Below, piece after piece: positions 1-7,361 of a stretch of 42,944 nucleotides of DNA (positions are counted from its first letter, which is position 1; every line of letters starts with the position of its first letter). This DNA comes from an uncultured Geobacteraceae bacterium (GTDB taxonomy: Bacteria > Desulfobacterota > Desulfuromonadia > Geobacterales > Pseudopelobacteraceae), in contig CAIRBT010000166.1 in the NCBI GenBank assembly GCA_903876875.1, positions 1 through 42,944 of the forward strand, read 5' to 3'. A program made the translations under genes and the position numbers. The notes under the pieces are model-generated. The model was given only the letters and a program-made list of their open reading frames with translations, ran no database searches and was not told the origin of the DNA.

Positions 1-783
1 AAGGTTTTCTCGGAATGTGTTGCACTGCTTATTATACACCCCCATTTCTATTTGCCACATTTGATATACGTGCTGTGGACAACCGACCTTTGGAGCCATT
101 GGCTTGACTATACTGAACCATTCATGCAGAGCACGGAGAGTAATGAAAGGCGACTTCCGACCAGCCAGGAACATTATCAGACCCTTAATCATCAGATTTT
201 TTTTCGATTGGATGATCTTATGATTGACGATGTAATTTTCTTTCCGACAGCTATCCAGAAATAGACCATCCATTTCTATTACGTGGTGTGCTCCACGACC
301 CCTTATTGGTGACCACTGATAGCTCCGGATAAAATGGAAAGTTTTTTCCGTCCACAGGGTCAGCCGGTCGTCGTGATTTTTTAGGTGAGCAGTAATTTCC
401 GCCAGGACTTCAACAGCATCACGAACAACATGTGTCGTGGAAGAACCCTTGGAAACGCCACAGAATTTACAAAGCTCCCTGTCGGTGGTTGTAATCACAT
501 AGGAGTAGCCAATAACATTTTCATCAATATCCTTAATGTCATTTTTGCGACAATCGCCTGTCATGATTTTGTATTCGTAAAGCTTGATCACTCCAAGAAG
601 AATGGCGGCATCACGGAACGTTGCTCGGGGATTTGTAATTTCAAGAATAAATCCGCCCCGCATATACTTTCTCGTCACCTTAGATTGTTTCAGGTTGAGC
701 GTTTTGAACTCGTAAGACCAAAATGGGTAATGGAGAATGTCGTAATGAACACCGACAATTTCAGGCGTGTATTTTGTGGTCAT
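1..783 (-). CDS. Winged-helix / replication-initiator-like protein, C-terminus off the left edge
   Basis: The frame is open for 261 codons from ATG at 783 down to base 1 with no stop, so the gene is cut by the window edge. The start has a GGAG about 7 bases upstream, and the stop of the preceding gene (789-791) is 5 bases away, so the two are probably co-transcribed. The sequence has the look of tandem winged-helix plasmid initiators. An early LLGVIKLYEYKIMTG stretch precedes RELCKFCGVSKGSST followed by a predicted helix, and near residues 215-240 there is a basic KKNLMIKGLIMFLAGRKSP stretch. Membership in a named Rep family is my inference; I cannot match it to a specific one. Its place inside an integrase-bearing island fits an element-borne replication or regulatory protein. 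An unrelated DNA-binding protein is possible. Confidence 0.6.
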   Translation of the reverse strand, partial: MTTKYTPEIVGVHYDILHYPFWSYEFKTLNLKQSKVTRKYMRGGFILEITNPRATFRDAAILLGVIKLYEYKIMTGDCRKNDIKDIDENVIGYSYVITTTDRELCKFCGVSKGSSTTHVVRDAVEVLAEITAHLKNHDDRLTLWTEKTFHFIRSYQWSPIRGRGAHHVIEMDGLFLDSCRKENYIVNHKIIQSKKNLMIKGLIMFLAGRKSPFITLRALHEWFSIVKPMAPKVGCPQHVYQMWQIEMGVYNKQCNTFRENL

Positions 784-788
784 AATAT

Positions 789-1649
789 TTATCTCCGTGC
801 TTCTGGGCGTCTTTTTTGGCGATATGGATTTGGTAGAAACGGAAAATCCGTCATAAAATCAAACTTCGGATGCTCAACCTTTTTAGGTTTCACGGGCAAT
901 GCCATCATCACCTTAAATGGTTGAACCGCTGGCACCGGAACTATTGCAACATGTGAAAGGGTAGGGGTAACAGGTTCCGCTGGCATTGGTTCAGGTATAG
1001 TTGCCAGGGTAGCTCGATATTTGGCGACAAGCTCTTCAACTGGTATATCGTATTCCGGTTGAAGGGGAGTATTCATTGACCCGTCAAGGTTGTAATAGAC
1101 CGTGTGGTAACAGACATCCAGAATACCGGCGACTTCTTTAATTTCATATCCGTACCGAACAAGCTCGACTATTTTTAGCGCAAATGGTTTGTTCTGCAGT
1201 ATCCGGTAAATCCGTTCGATGTCGGAATTGACTATCTGCGTTTCAACATCTTCAGTAAATCCCAGCGCTTTTATGCAATCATTGTCATCAATAAAATCGT
1301 CAATTGATACAGTTTTAATCGTTCGTGCCGATTTCATTTCGTCCAATTGGAGATTTTCTTCAGTAGTCCGGTCAAGTTTATTTTCCAGCATTCGTTGAGG
1401 TTTAGTTTTCCTGCGGATAATCCACATTTTTTCCGCACGGCTATGAACGCTGTTCAAGATTACTTCATAAGCTGGGTCAGGGGATTTGTCGCAATCGTTA
1501 TGCTTACACAAATGAGTAAACGTATTAAGCGCCAGATCATACTGCTTTTCAGGATCAAGCCAGCCATAATGGTTGCCGACAATAATCTTTGCCATTTTAA
1601 TAATCCGGTCACATTGTGACGCCGAAAATCTGCATACGTTGTTGTTCAT
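789..1649 (-). CDS. Helix-turn-helix protein with proline-rich tail, unknown function
   Basis: This gene encodes 286 residues. The start ATG has GGAG 7 bases upstream. Residues about 150-190 (KIVELVRYGYEIKEVAGIL then DVCYHTVYYNL) resemble a sigma-70 region 4 or transposase-type helix-turn-helix. The N-terminal 100 residues are helical and rich in charged residues and Cys/His. After residue about 205 the protein becomes rich in Pro, Val and Ala and then ends in a basic tail (KRRPEARR). No enzyme motif is visible. It sits between the integrase and the initiator-like gene, which starts 5 bases past its stop, so I infer an island-encoded DNA-binding protein. The family is not recognised. Confidence 0.6.
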   Translation of the reverse strand: MNNNVCRFSASQCDRIIKMAKIIVGNHYGWLDPEKQYDLALNTFTHLCKHNDCDKSPDPAYEVILNSVHSRAEKMWIIRRKTKPQRMLENKLDRTTEENLQLDEMKSARTIKTVSIDDFIDDNDCIKALGFTEDVETQIVNSDIERIYRILQNKPFALKIVELVRYGYEIKEVAGILDVCYHTVYYNLDGSMNTPLQPEYDIPVEELVAKYRATLATIPEPMPAEPVTPTLSHVAIVPVPAVQPFKVMMALPVKPKKVEHPKFDFMTDFPFLPNPYRQKRRPEARR

Positions 1650-1941
1650 GACATTACTCCGGTATCAATTCCGGATGCGTTCCAGAACGATAGGGAGTAA
1701 TCAGCAACATTAATACCAATTTATAATACCAGCGGTGACACCGTGAGAATAATTAATAGTGCAATTCAAATAAATGCTTTGAGTGTCGTTAATTGGCTGT
1801 GAAGTTGACGGGAAATGTCACTGCGGTGGTGTTCAAGTTGAATGGGTGGGGATAGGGACCCAGAATAGAAAACTTGGGGAGGCGAATCGAAATAATAACA
1901 GTCCGCCCCCCTAAATCAGTTTCTTGCCCTTATAGAAAAGA

Positions 1942-3408
1942 CTATTGCTCTCGATTATCTTCTCGGGGCTGTTCAATAGGGTGTATTTCAACAAAATCAT
2001 AATCGATATAACCCTCTAAATCCTCAATCTTTGTAATTTCATTCCGAACTGAGATCCAATCAAGCTGATTAATGTAGAGTTCATTTAGAATGTTTTTCAA
2101 CATTCTAAAATCGTCACTATCAGTGTAGACGGTGTTTGTCATATTAATATTTTCGACGTTACGATGTCCCGCCAAGTAGCTGACAAAATGTTCTTTTACA
2201 TATGGCAGCTTATTCAAATACGTAATAAAATTATGACGGAAACTGTGAAACGTTTTTCTTTCGTCGTTAGTCACTTTTCGGATATATCCACGAGAAGCCC
2301 AGTTTGTGAAATCGTGCGAAAACGACTCACCATTTTTGCGTGGAGTAATTTGATAAAACAATTGAGTATGACCGGCTTTTTTTATTACTTGCGCATATTT
2401 GGCAAGTCCAAGTTCGACTAAAAACGGATGCAAAGGCAAAGTTCTAATATTCTCGCCTTTCACATGGCGACCGCCAGGCTCGTCTTCAAACGTTATCGTT
2501 ATGCAGGGTTCGCCCTTGTTAATAAATATTTCATCAGACCGAAGTTGACATGCCTCTCCAGCACGAATACCGTGACACATCGCTATGAGTGGTACCCATA
2601 ATCGCTCTGGATATTTTGGCTGCCAACGTATGAGGTCTATTAATTTCTGCACCTCTTCAATATCAAATTGAGTTCTCTTTTTACCACCACGTTTAGACCG
2701 TTTCGGGAAGACTGCACTGTCAAAAAGATGTCCAAGTTTTGCATCAGTGAAAGCATCTTTAATCCATATAAGATCTTTAATTACGGTGGTTGTTGACTGC
2801 GGTTTTGGTTTTTGATTTTCAAAGGCGGTGTCATTCAGGTTTAATATTTCTTTAACTGACAAATTTTTATACAGCTTAGAACGTGTAATGTTTTTAGGCA
2901 GGACGCATAAAATTTGAATAAGTCTATCTATATCAGCGGGAACTATTTCATCAACGACAGGATTTTCCAATATCTCGCATGCTAGCCATAGAGCATATAC
3001 CGCATCAGCTTCTGTACCAAACCGCCAGACCTTTGCTATCTTGTGGCGTGTGATGTGAGCGTCAAAAAGCTCTTTTAAGCGTTTTTGTGGAGGTGGTGGA
3101 GGTGCTACTATGGCTACAACGGATTGGGCGGGCTTGGCTTGCTCAGGATAAACGTATTTCACAACCATTCTTTCCTTAAAGTCGTGGTCGTTATCTTCGT
3201 GACGACAATCATAAAAAACTTTATTGATCCGGACATCCCAAACCTGAGCAGCTTCTTGTGCTGCTCTTCTTGCTTTGGCTGAGCCATCATCGGTAATAAA
3301 TAAGCTTTTGAGTATCTCATGACCCTTGAAATATTTTTTATAGAGGTCAACCGGAACTCGTCGTCTATAATAATATTTTCCATCTCTTGAACGCAAACAG
3401 CCCTGCAT
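1942..3408 (-). CDS. Tyrosine recombinase / phage-type integrase of the tRNA-linked island
   Basis: This is a site-specific tyrosine recombinase of 488 residues. An N-terminal arm-binding-like region (RDGKYYYRRRVP) precedes a core-binding domain and the catalytic domain. The catalytic set appears complete: Arg in CHGIRAGEACQL, a beta-hairpin Lys in GGRHVKGENIRTL, HSFRHNF, then LAGHRN and the nucleophile Tyr in NTVYTDSD. The frame also opens at a TTG at 3471, but the ATG at 3408 has a strong GGAGG six bases upstream, so I chose it. The gene begins 95 bases from the 3' end of the tRNA gene and reads away from it, the usual arrangement for an integrase of an element inserted in a tRNA. It would excise or integrate the element extending off the left edge. 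Confidence 0.93.
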   Translation of the reverse strand: MQGCLRSRDGKYYYRRRVPVDLYKKYFKGHEILKSLFITDDGSAKARRAAQEAAQVWDVRINKVFYDCRHEDNDHDFKERMVVKYVYPEQAKPAQSVVAIVAPPPPPQKRLKELFDAHITRHKIAKVWRFGTEADAVYALWLACEILENPVVDEIVPADIDRLIQILCVLPKNITRSKLYKNLSVKEILNLNDTAFENQKPKPQSTTTVIKDLIWIKDAFTDAKLGHLFDSAVFPKRSKRGGKKRTQFDIEEVQKLIDLIRWQPKYPERLWVPLIAMCHGIRAGEACQLRSDEIFINKGEPCITITFEDEPGGRHVKGENIRTLPLHPFLVELGLAKYAQVIKKAGHTQLFYQITPRKNGESFSHDFTNWASRGYIRKVTNDERKTFHSFRHNFITYLNKLPYVKEHFVSYLAGHRNVENINMTNTVYTDSDDFRMLKNILNELYINQLDWISVRNEITKIEDLEGYIDYDFVEIHPIEQPREDNREQ

Positions 3409-3420
3409 AATGACCTCCGT

Positions 3421-3442
3421 CTGTGTGTCAGACTGTGTGTCA
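3421..3442. repeat. Tandem 10-bp direct repeats ahead of the integrase
   Basis: CTGTGTGTCA occurs at 3421-3430 and again at 3433-3442, a 12-bp period. The pair lies just upstream of the integrase ribosome binding site (3413-3417). It could be a binding site for an excisionase or repressor, or simply a chance repeat; if the TTG start were used it would be coding. Confidence 0.5.
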
Positions 3443-3502
3443 ATCGCAGGGCTTGTAATTTCACTTGTCAAAATAGCAGTCCTCTCAACAAGTTATGCGT
3501 AT

Positions 3503-3579
3503 TGGTGGCGGTGCAGAGATTTGAACTCCGGACCTAGCGAATATGAGTCGCTTGCTCTGACCAGCTGAGCTACACCGCC
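3503..3579 (-). tRNA. tRNA with CAT anticodon, probably elongator Met; island insertion site
   Basis: This is a 77-nt cloverleaf. It has a perfect 7-bp acceptor stem (GGCGGTG with CACCGCC), an anticodon stem AGCGA/TCGCT around the loop CTCATAT, a T stem CGGAG/CTCTG that contains one G·U pair, and an encoded CCA. The CAT anticodon fits elongator Met or tRNA-Ile2. The acceptor lacks the C4-G69/C5-G68 pairs described for E. coli lysidine-modified Ile2, so Met is more likely. Base 38 is T where A is usual. The integrase next to the 3' end implies that the tRNA 3' part is the attachment core. Confidence 0.9.
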
Positions 3580-3612
3580 GTGTAAAAGAATCCTTAGTTG
3601 AACGGAATCGAC

Positions 3613-3641
3613 TAATTACCCTATCTGGTTCTAATTGTCAA
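3613..3641 (-). promoter_or_regulatory. Sigma-70 promoter of the CAT tRNA
   Basis: A perfect -35 TTGACA (complement of 3636-3641) is followed after 17 bases by TAATTA (3613-3618). Transcription would begin near 3606, about 27 bases before the tRNA. Confidence 0.65.
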
Positions 3642-3679
3642 TAAAAAACAGAGTTCCCGGTGGTCAAAATGTCGGACAG

Positions 3680-4051
3680 CTACCACGTCTGGGTGACGGA
3701 ATCAATGGCAACGACCATGGAAGCCCGCAGCCATGCAAACTTCTCCTTGAGCAGATCAAAGTCGGGACCGCTTGTCACAAACTGGGCACTCCCCTTGATG
3801 AGAAAACCGGCACCCGGTCCGTGGAGCCCCGTAACCTTACTGCTCCCTAAGGTGATCAGCACATGGGGATTGAACGCGCAATTTGCCTCGGTATGGTGCA
3901 TGTAACCAGCGGGAATCAGCAGTTTGCCGTCTTCTGAAATTTTAAGGTAACTGTTCCACGTGTTGACCATGTGGGGACCCTCCGGTCCTGTGGTGGCGAT
4001 GGCTACTACTCCATCCTGCTTCATAACCTCTTGTAGTGCTTCTGGAACCAT
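3680..4051 (-). CDS. FMN-binding protein, pyridoxamine 5'-phosphate oxidase-like split barrel
   Basis: This gene encodes 123 residues, almost the same length as the 122-residue FMN-binding protein of Desulfovibrio vulgaris, which it resembles along its whole length. Shared blocks include GVVAIATTGPEGPHMVNTWNS, an HHTEAN segment, LITLGSSKV, and GPGAGFLIKGSA. These form the split barrel and the flavin phosphate-binding loop. It is cytoplasmic, and its role is probably electron transfer or flavin-dependent reduction; the physiological partner is unknown. It lies 55 bases downstream of a flavodoxin-fold gene on the same strand, so the two flavin proteins may be co-expressed. Confidence 0.9.
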   Translation of the reverse strand: MVPEALQEVMKQDGVVAIATTGPEGPHMVNTWNSYLKISEDGKLLIPAGYMHHTEANCAFNPHVLITLGSSKVTGLHGPGAGFLIKGSAQFVTSGPDFDLLKEKFAWLRASMVVAIDSVTQTW

Positions 4052-4106
4052 TGTGTACGTCTCCTGTGATTTTGTACCTGCGTAAGATAGTAACTGTACT
4101 TTCTAA

Positions 4107-4742
4107 TCAGTGGATAAAACTGAAGTAGGTTTTCGGTTCCCGCTCCGGTGGGGCTATTGTCCCTTTACCATGTTCAACCAGTTTCATGAGCCATGCCATA
4201 TTTTTTCCCAACACCCGCATGATTTGCTGCCCCTCAAGATCCTGGTTCACTTCTCCCGGAGCCCTGCCGTGAATCACGTTCCAGTAGTTTGAGGTCGGCA
4301 TGAGCATTTCAGCATAGTTCAGGAAGTTGTTCAGCTGTTCAAACGTCGGCACCCCGCCGGAACGGCGCACCGCAACCACCGCGGCCCCCACTTTATGGCG
4401 AAGCATACTGTCATTGACACCGGTCACAAAAAAGGCGCGGTCAAGAAACGATTTCATAGTGCCGCCAATTGCCGCGTAATGTACCGGTGAGCCGAGAATG
4501 AGGCCATCGGCGTACTTCATCTTCTGCACCCATTCGTTGACTTGATCCCCCGGCTGTACGCACTGCTCATTCTTGTTCTTGACACACTGGTAACAGGCGG
4601 CGCACCCTTTGATGGTTTTATTGCCGACATGGACGATCTCGGTGTCAATTCCCTCCGCTTCAAGTGCGTCGGTTACCATTTTGAGTGCGTGCCAGGTGTT
4701 ACCTTCTTTGTTGGGGCTGCCGTTAAATGCGACAACTTTCAT
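4107..4742 (-). CDS. Flavodoxin-fold NAD(P)H-dependent FMN reductase / iron-sulfur flavoprotein-like
   Basis: This gene encodes 211 residues. The N-terminus MKVVAFNGSPNKEGNTWHAL is the phosphate-binding loop of the NADPH-dependent FMN reductase/iron-sulfur flavoprotein family. GLILGSPVHYAAIGGTMKSFLDR is the second flavin-contact region. A Cys cluster (CAACYQCVKNKNEQC, about residues 47-61) resembles the compact 4Fe-4S motif of the iron-sulfur flavoprotein branch, so a cluster is possible but not shown. AAGGAG lies five bases before the ATG. It is soluble, probably moving electrons to quinones, other flavoproteins or small oxidants. The neighbouring FMN-binding protein fits a small flavin redox unit. 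Confidence 0.85.
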   Translation of the reverse strand: MKVVAFNGSPNKEGNTWHALKMVTDALEAEGIDTEIVHVGNKTIKGCAACYQCVKNKNEQCVQPGDQVNEWVQKMKYADGLILGSPVHYAAIGGTMKSFLDRAFFVTGVNDSMLRHKVGAAVVAVRRSGGVPTFEQLNNFLNYAEMLMPTSNYWNVIHGRAPGEVNQDLEGQQIMRVLGKNMAWLMKLVEHGKGTIAPPEREPKTYFSFIH

Positions 4743-4841
4743 AAAAACTCCTTTGTCGTGAGTGTGCTTTTGATATAACGACCACGCATAGTAATCATAC
4801 TCTCGGGAAAGGCAAGAAATATTACTAAAAATAATTGTCAG

Positions 4842-5423
4842 CTACCTCGGTGGCGGGCCGCCCGGTGCGGGGGGAGGTGCTGCCGGTGCATAGGTTGGCG
4901 GTGGCGGCGGAGCATAATAAACCGGCTGCTCCGAGGGCACAAAGATTACCCGTCGTCTCTGATACTGTCTTGGATGAGCCGTGCCTGTGGCGGAGCTTGC
5001 CTGGTTGCCGTGGGAAACCATGCACTGGGCATAGGCACTATCGTACCGCCGTTGTGCCTGGTGTGCAGAAAACTGCCCGGAGTTACTGCCCGCAATGGCA
5101 CCCATAAGCAGTCCGGCTCCCGCGCCGATCGCCGCGCCAGCACCTACGTGACCACTTGCAGAGCCAATAAGTGCTCCCGCACCTGCTCCAATAAGTGTTC
5201 CGGCTGCAGCATCTTTTACTCCTTCATCCCGTGCTGCCGATGAAGGCACCATACCCGCAGATCTGGCTGCCCAATTGCGACAATCGGCATCTTCCTCCCG
5301 AAATGTGGAGAAAGGTTTGCCTGGTGCCGGCAGCACAACCATACTCGGCCCCTGGGGCATGGCAGTTGCGCATCCTGATACCATGTGTGATGTCAGGAGT
5401 AGTAATAGAATTGTCACTTTCAT
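4842..5423 (-). CDS. Glycine-zipper outer-membrane lipoprotein
   Basis: This gene encodes 193 residues. The signal peptide ends in a lipobox (MVSGC, Cys18), so a lipid-anchored envelope protein is expected. Residues about 75-125 form a Gly/Ala-rich glycine zipper (GTLIGAGAGALIGSASG and GAGAAIGAGAGLLMGAIAG), the membrane-packing motif of the OmpA-like/Rcs family. A conserved QAQRRYDSAYAQCMVSHG block follows, and the tail is proline- and tyrosine-rich (YYAPPPPPTY). This arrangement is common in proteobacterial YMGG-type lipoproteins of unknown role. It lies 15 bases downstream of another small secreted protein with similar proline/tyrosine bias, probably in one transcript. Confidence 0.85.
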   Translation of the reverse strand: MKVTILLLLLTSHMVSGCATAMPQGPSMVVLPAPGKPFSTFREEDADCRNWAARSAGMVPSSAARDEGVKDAAAGTLIGAGAGALIGSASGHVGAGAAIGAGAGLLMGAIAGSNSGQFSAHQAQRRYDSAYAQCMVSHGNQASSATGTAHPRQYQRRRVIFVPSEQPVYYAPPPPPTYAPAAPPPAPGGPPPR

Positions 5424-5438
5424 AAATGATTCCCTTGC

Positions 5439-5804
5439 CTACCTCGGCTTGCCCGATGATGGGGGTGGTGTTGGTACCACTTTCATCCAACCGGAAGGAC
5501 ATTCCGTTACATAGGGGTAATATGTCTGTTTTTCCTGACAATAATACCAGTAGGCCTGCTCCGGGGGAGGAGCCTGCTGTTGCGGAGCGGCCTGTATAAT
5601 TACATCCGGTTGTTGCTGGACAATAACTGGTGGTTCTTCAGCATAGGGTGAATAATAGCGGTACGGATACGGCCCCCATCCCCAGCCGGGGCCTATCCAG
5701 ATGCGCCCTCTGTCATGCCACGCATATGCCGATACCGGAGCAAGTGTCTGGAGAACAATTGCCACAAAGAAGCTGACAGCAAGATACTTTCGCATGATAT
5801 GCAT
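5439..5804 (-). CDS. Small secreted Pro/Tyr/Gln-rich protein with conserved C-terminal motif
   Basis: This gene encodes 121 residues. Residues 1-28 are a signal peptide (positive start, hydrophobic core, cleavage after AYA). A Gly/Trp/Tyr-rich segment follows (WIGPGWGWGPYPYRYY), then Gln- and Pro-rich spacers, then YWYYCQEKQTYYPYVTECP and GWMKVVP with two cysteines likely to be disulfide-bonded. This C-terminal motif is widespread in hypothetical exported proteins of proteobacteria; its function is unknown to me. AGGAGG stands seven bases before the ATG. A second Met (MRKYL) could also serve as start. It precedes the glycine-zipper lipoprotein by 15 bases. Confidence 0.8.
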   Translation of the reverse strand: MHIMRKYLAVSFFVAIVLQTLAPVSAYAWHDRGRIWIGPGWGWGPYPYRYYSPYAEEPPVIVQQQPDVIIQAAPQQQAPPPEQAYWYYCQEKQTYYPYVTECPSGWMKVVPTPPPSSGKPR

Positions 5805-5996
5805 ATAAACACCTCCTGTTTACTCAGAATAAGCCATCGAAAATGCTGTTTTCTGAAGATCGTCTGAGGTTAGAATTGCATACCATTATGGAGTGAGTGT
5901 GGAGTGAGTATGGATTAATGTACGTGATTTTAATCTCTTCCGGCATGGGTGGAGAACAGAGGCGGGCGGCAGCCGTTTGTTACTCTCAACGTGTTT

Positions 5997-7361
5997 TTAT
6001 CTCTCACTTTCGTTTTCAAGCTCCTCCGTTTCCTCATCATCTTGCACCAATGAGAGGGGGAGCAAAGTGGTAACATCATTGGCCGGCAGTTCCTGCACGT
6101 CTTTGAGTTTCCTGCCGATGGCCCGGGATCTTATTTTCGCCTTCTCAATAGTGTCTGAGGCCTGGTGTATTTTTTTCTGTACGGCGTCCAGCACATCACC
6201 GTATTTCGTCCACTCGGTTTTAACCGCCGCCAGCAGGTCCCACACCTCGCTGGAGCGTTTTTGAATGGCAAGGGTACGAAAACCCATCTGCAGGCTGTTT
6301 AAAATTGACCACAGAGTGGTCGGGCCGGCGATGACAACCCGATACTCGCGCTGGATAGTCTCTGTCAAGCCGGTGCGGCGGATAACTTCGGCAAAAAGAC
6401 CTTCAATCGGTAAAAAGAGAATCCCAAAATCGGTGGTGTCCGGTGGATTCAGATACTTTTTACAGATATCCTGGGCGCACGCTTTGACACGGGTTTCCAG
6501 CTGTTTGCCCGCCGTTTCCACCCCATCACTATCAGCTCTCTCCTGCGCTTCAAGCAGACGTTGATAATCTTCAATCGGAAACTTGGCATCAATGGGCAGC
6601 CAGACAAGCTCTTCTCTATCACTGCTCTGGCCGGGCAGTTTTACCGCAAACTCCACCCGCTCGCCGCCCCCCTTGGTGGCAACATTGGTCGCGAACTGAT
6701 CGGGGGTAAGTACCTGCTCCAGCAGTGTTCCGAGCTGTACCTCACCCCAGGTGCCCCGTGTTTTGACATTGGTAAGCACTTTTTTAAGATCGCCGACACC
6801 GGTGGCAAGTGCTTGCATCTCACCAAGCCCCTTATGCACCAGCTCAAGACGCTCGCTGACCTGTTTAAAGGACTCTCCCAGGCGTTTCTCCAAGGTGCCC
6901 TGGAGCTTTTCATCAACCGTCTGCCGCATCTGTTCTAGTTGTTTGGCGTTATCTGTCTGTATGCTTTGAAGTTTTGCTTCCACGGTAATTCGCAACGCCT
7001 CAAGCTTTTTTTCATTCGATTCTGAAAGTTTGCCAATTGATGCTGACATCGCTTCCAGTTGCCCCTTTTGAATTCCCCCAACATCCAGTATCCGTTGCGT
7101 CACAGAGCCGCCAAAAGTTTTAAAGGCCTCCGCAAGCTCCTGTCGTTGGATACTCGTTGTTCTCCCCGCTTCATCCCGGCCGAGGGCGAGCTCTTCCCTG
7201 ACGATCCGTTCCATCCTCTCCTGAGCTTTCTCTAAAGTATCAAGGCGGGATGGCAGTACGGAGGTGATATCCGGTTGGGAAGCTCTTTTCAGGAGCATTG
7301 CAATGAGCACGACTACAGCTGCCAGCAGAGCCAGCACCGCACACAACAGTATATTGGTCAC
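5997..7361 (-). CDS. rmuC: DNA recombination protein RmuC
   Basis: This gene encodes 454 residues. RmuC proteins limit recombination at inverted repeats and are thought to act on DNA structures. Residues 3-25 are a membrane anchor (NILLCAVLALLAAVVVLIAMLL). Residues about 35-200 are a long coiled coil. The nuclease-like RmuC core follows, with KTRGTWGEVQLGTLLEQ, DAKFPIEDYQRL and DFGILFLPIEGLFAEV. The frame opens further upstream, but the GTG at 7361 has GGAGG six bases ahead and overlaps the kinase stop codon (GTGA), so I take it as start. This makes rmuC translationally coupled to a sensor kinase, an unusual context that may be operon convenience. Confidence 0.93.
   Translation of the reverse strand: MTNILLCAVLALLAAVVVLIAMLLKRASQPDITSVLPSRLDTLEKAQERMERIVREELALGRDEAGRTTSIQRQELAEAFKTFGGSVTQRILDVGGIQKGQLEAMSASIGKLSESNEKKLEALRITVEAKLQSIQTDNAKQLEQMRQTVDEKLQGTLEKRLGESFKQVSERLELVHKGLGEMQALATGVGDLKKVLTNVKTRGTWGEVQLGTLLEQVLTPDQFATNVATKGGGERVEFAVKLPGQSSDREELVWLPIDAKFPIEDYQRLLEAQERADSDGVETAGKQLETRVKACAQDICKKYLNPPDTTDFGILFLPIEGLFAEVIRRTGLTETIQREYRVVIAGPTTLWSILNSLQMGFRTLAIQKRSSEVWDLLAAVKTEWTKYGDVLDAVQKKIHQASDTIEKAKIRSRAIGRKLKDVQELPANDVTTLLPLSLVQDDEETEELENESER

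Noticed and set aside
197-204. Run of eight T, first read as a frameshift site in the left-edge gene
   Set aside because: Careful frame counting shows the minus-strand frame passes through it intact.
385-924. A 179-codon plus-strand frame at the left edge
   Set aside because: The minus strand is open through the same stretch as two adjoining genes with good ribosome binding sites.
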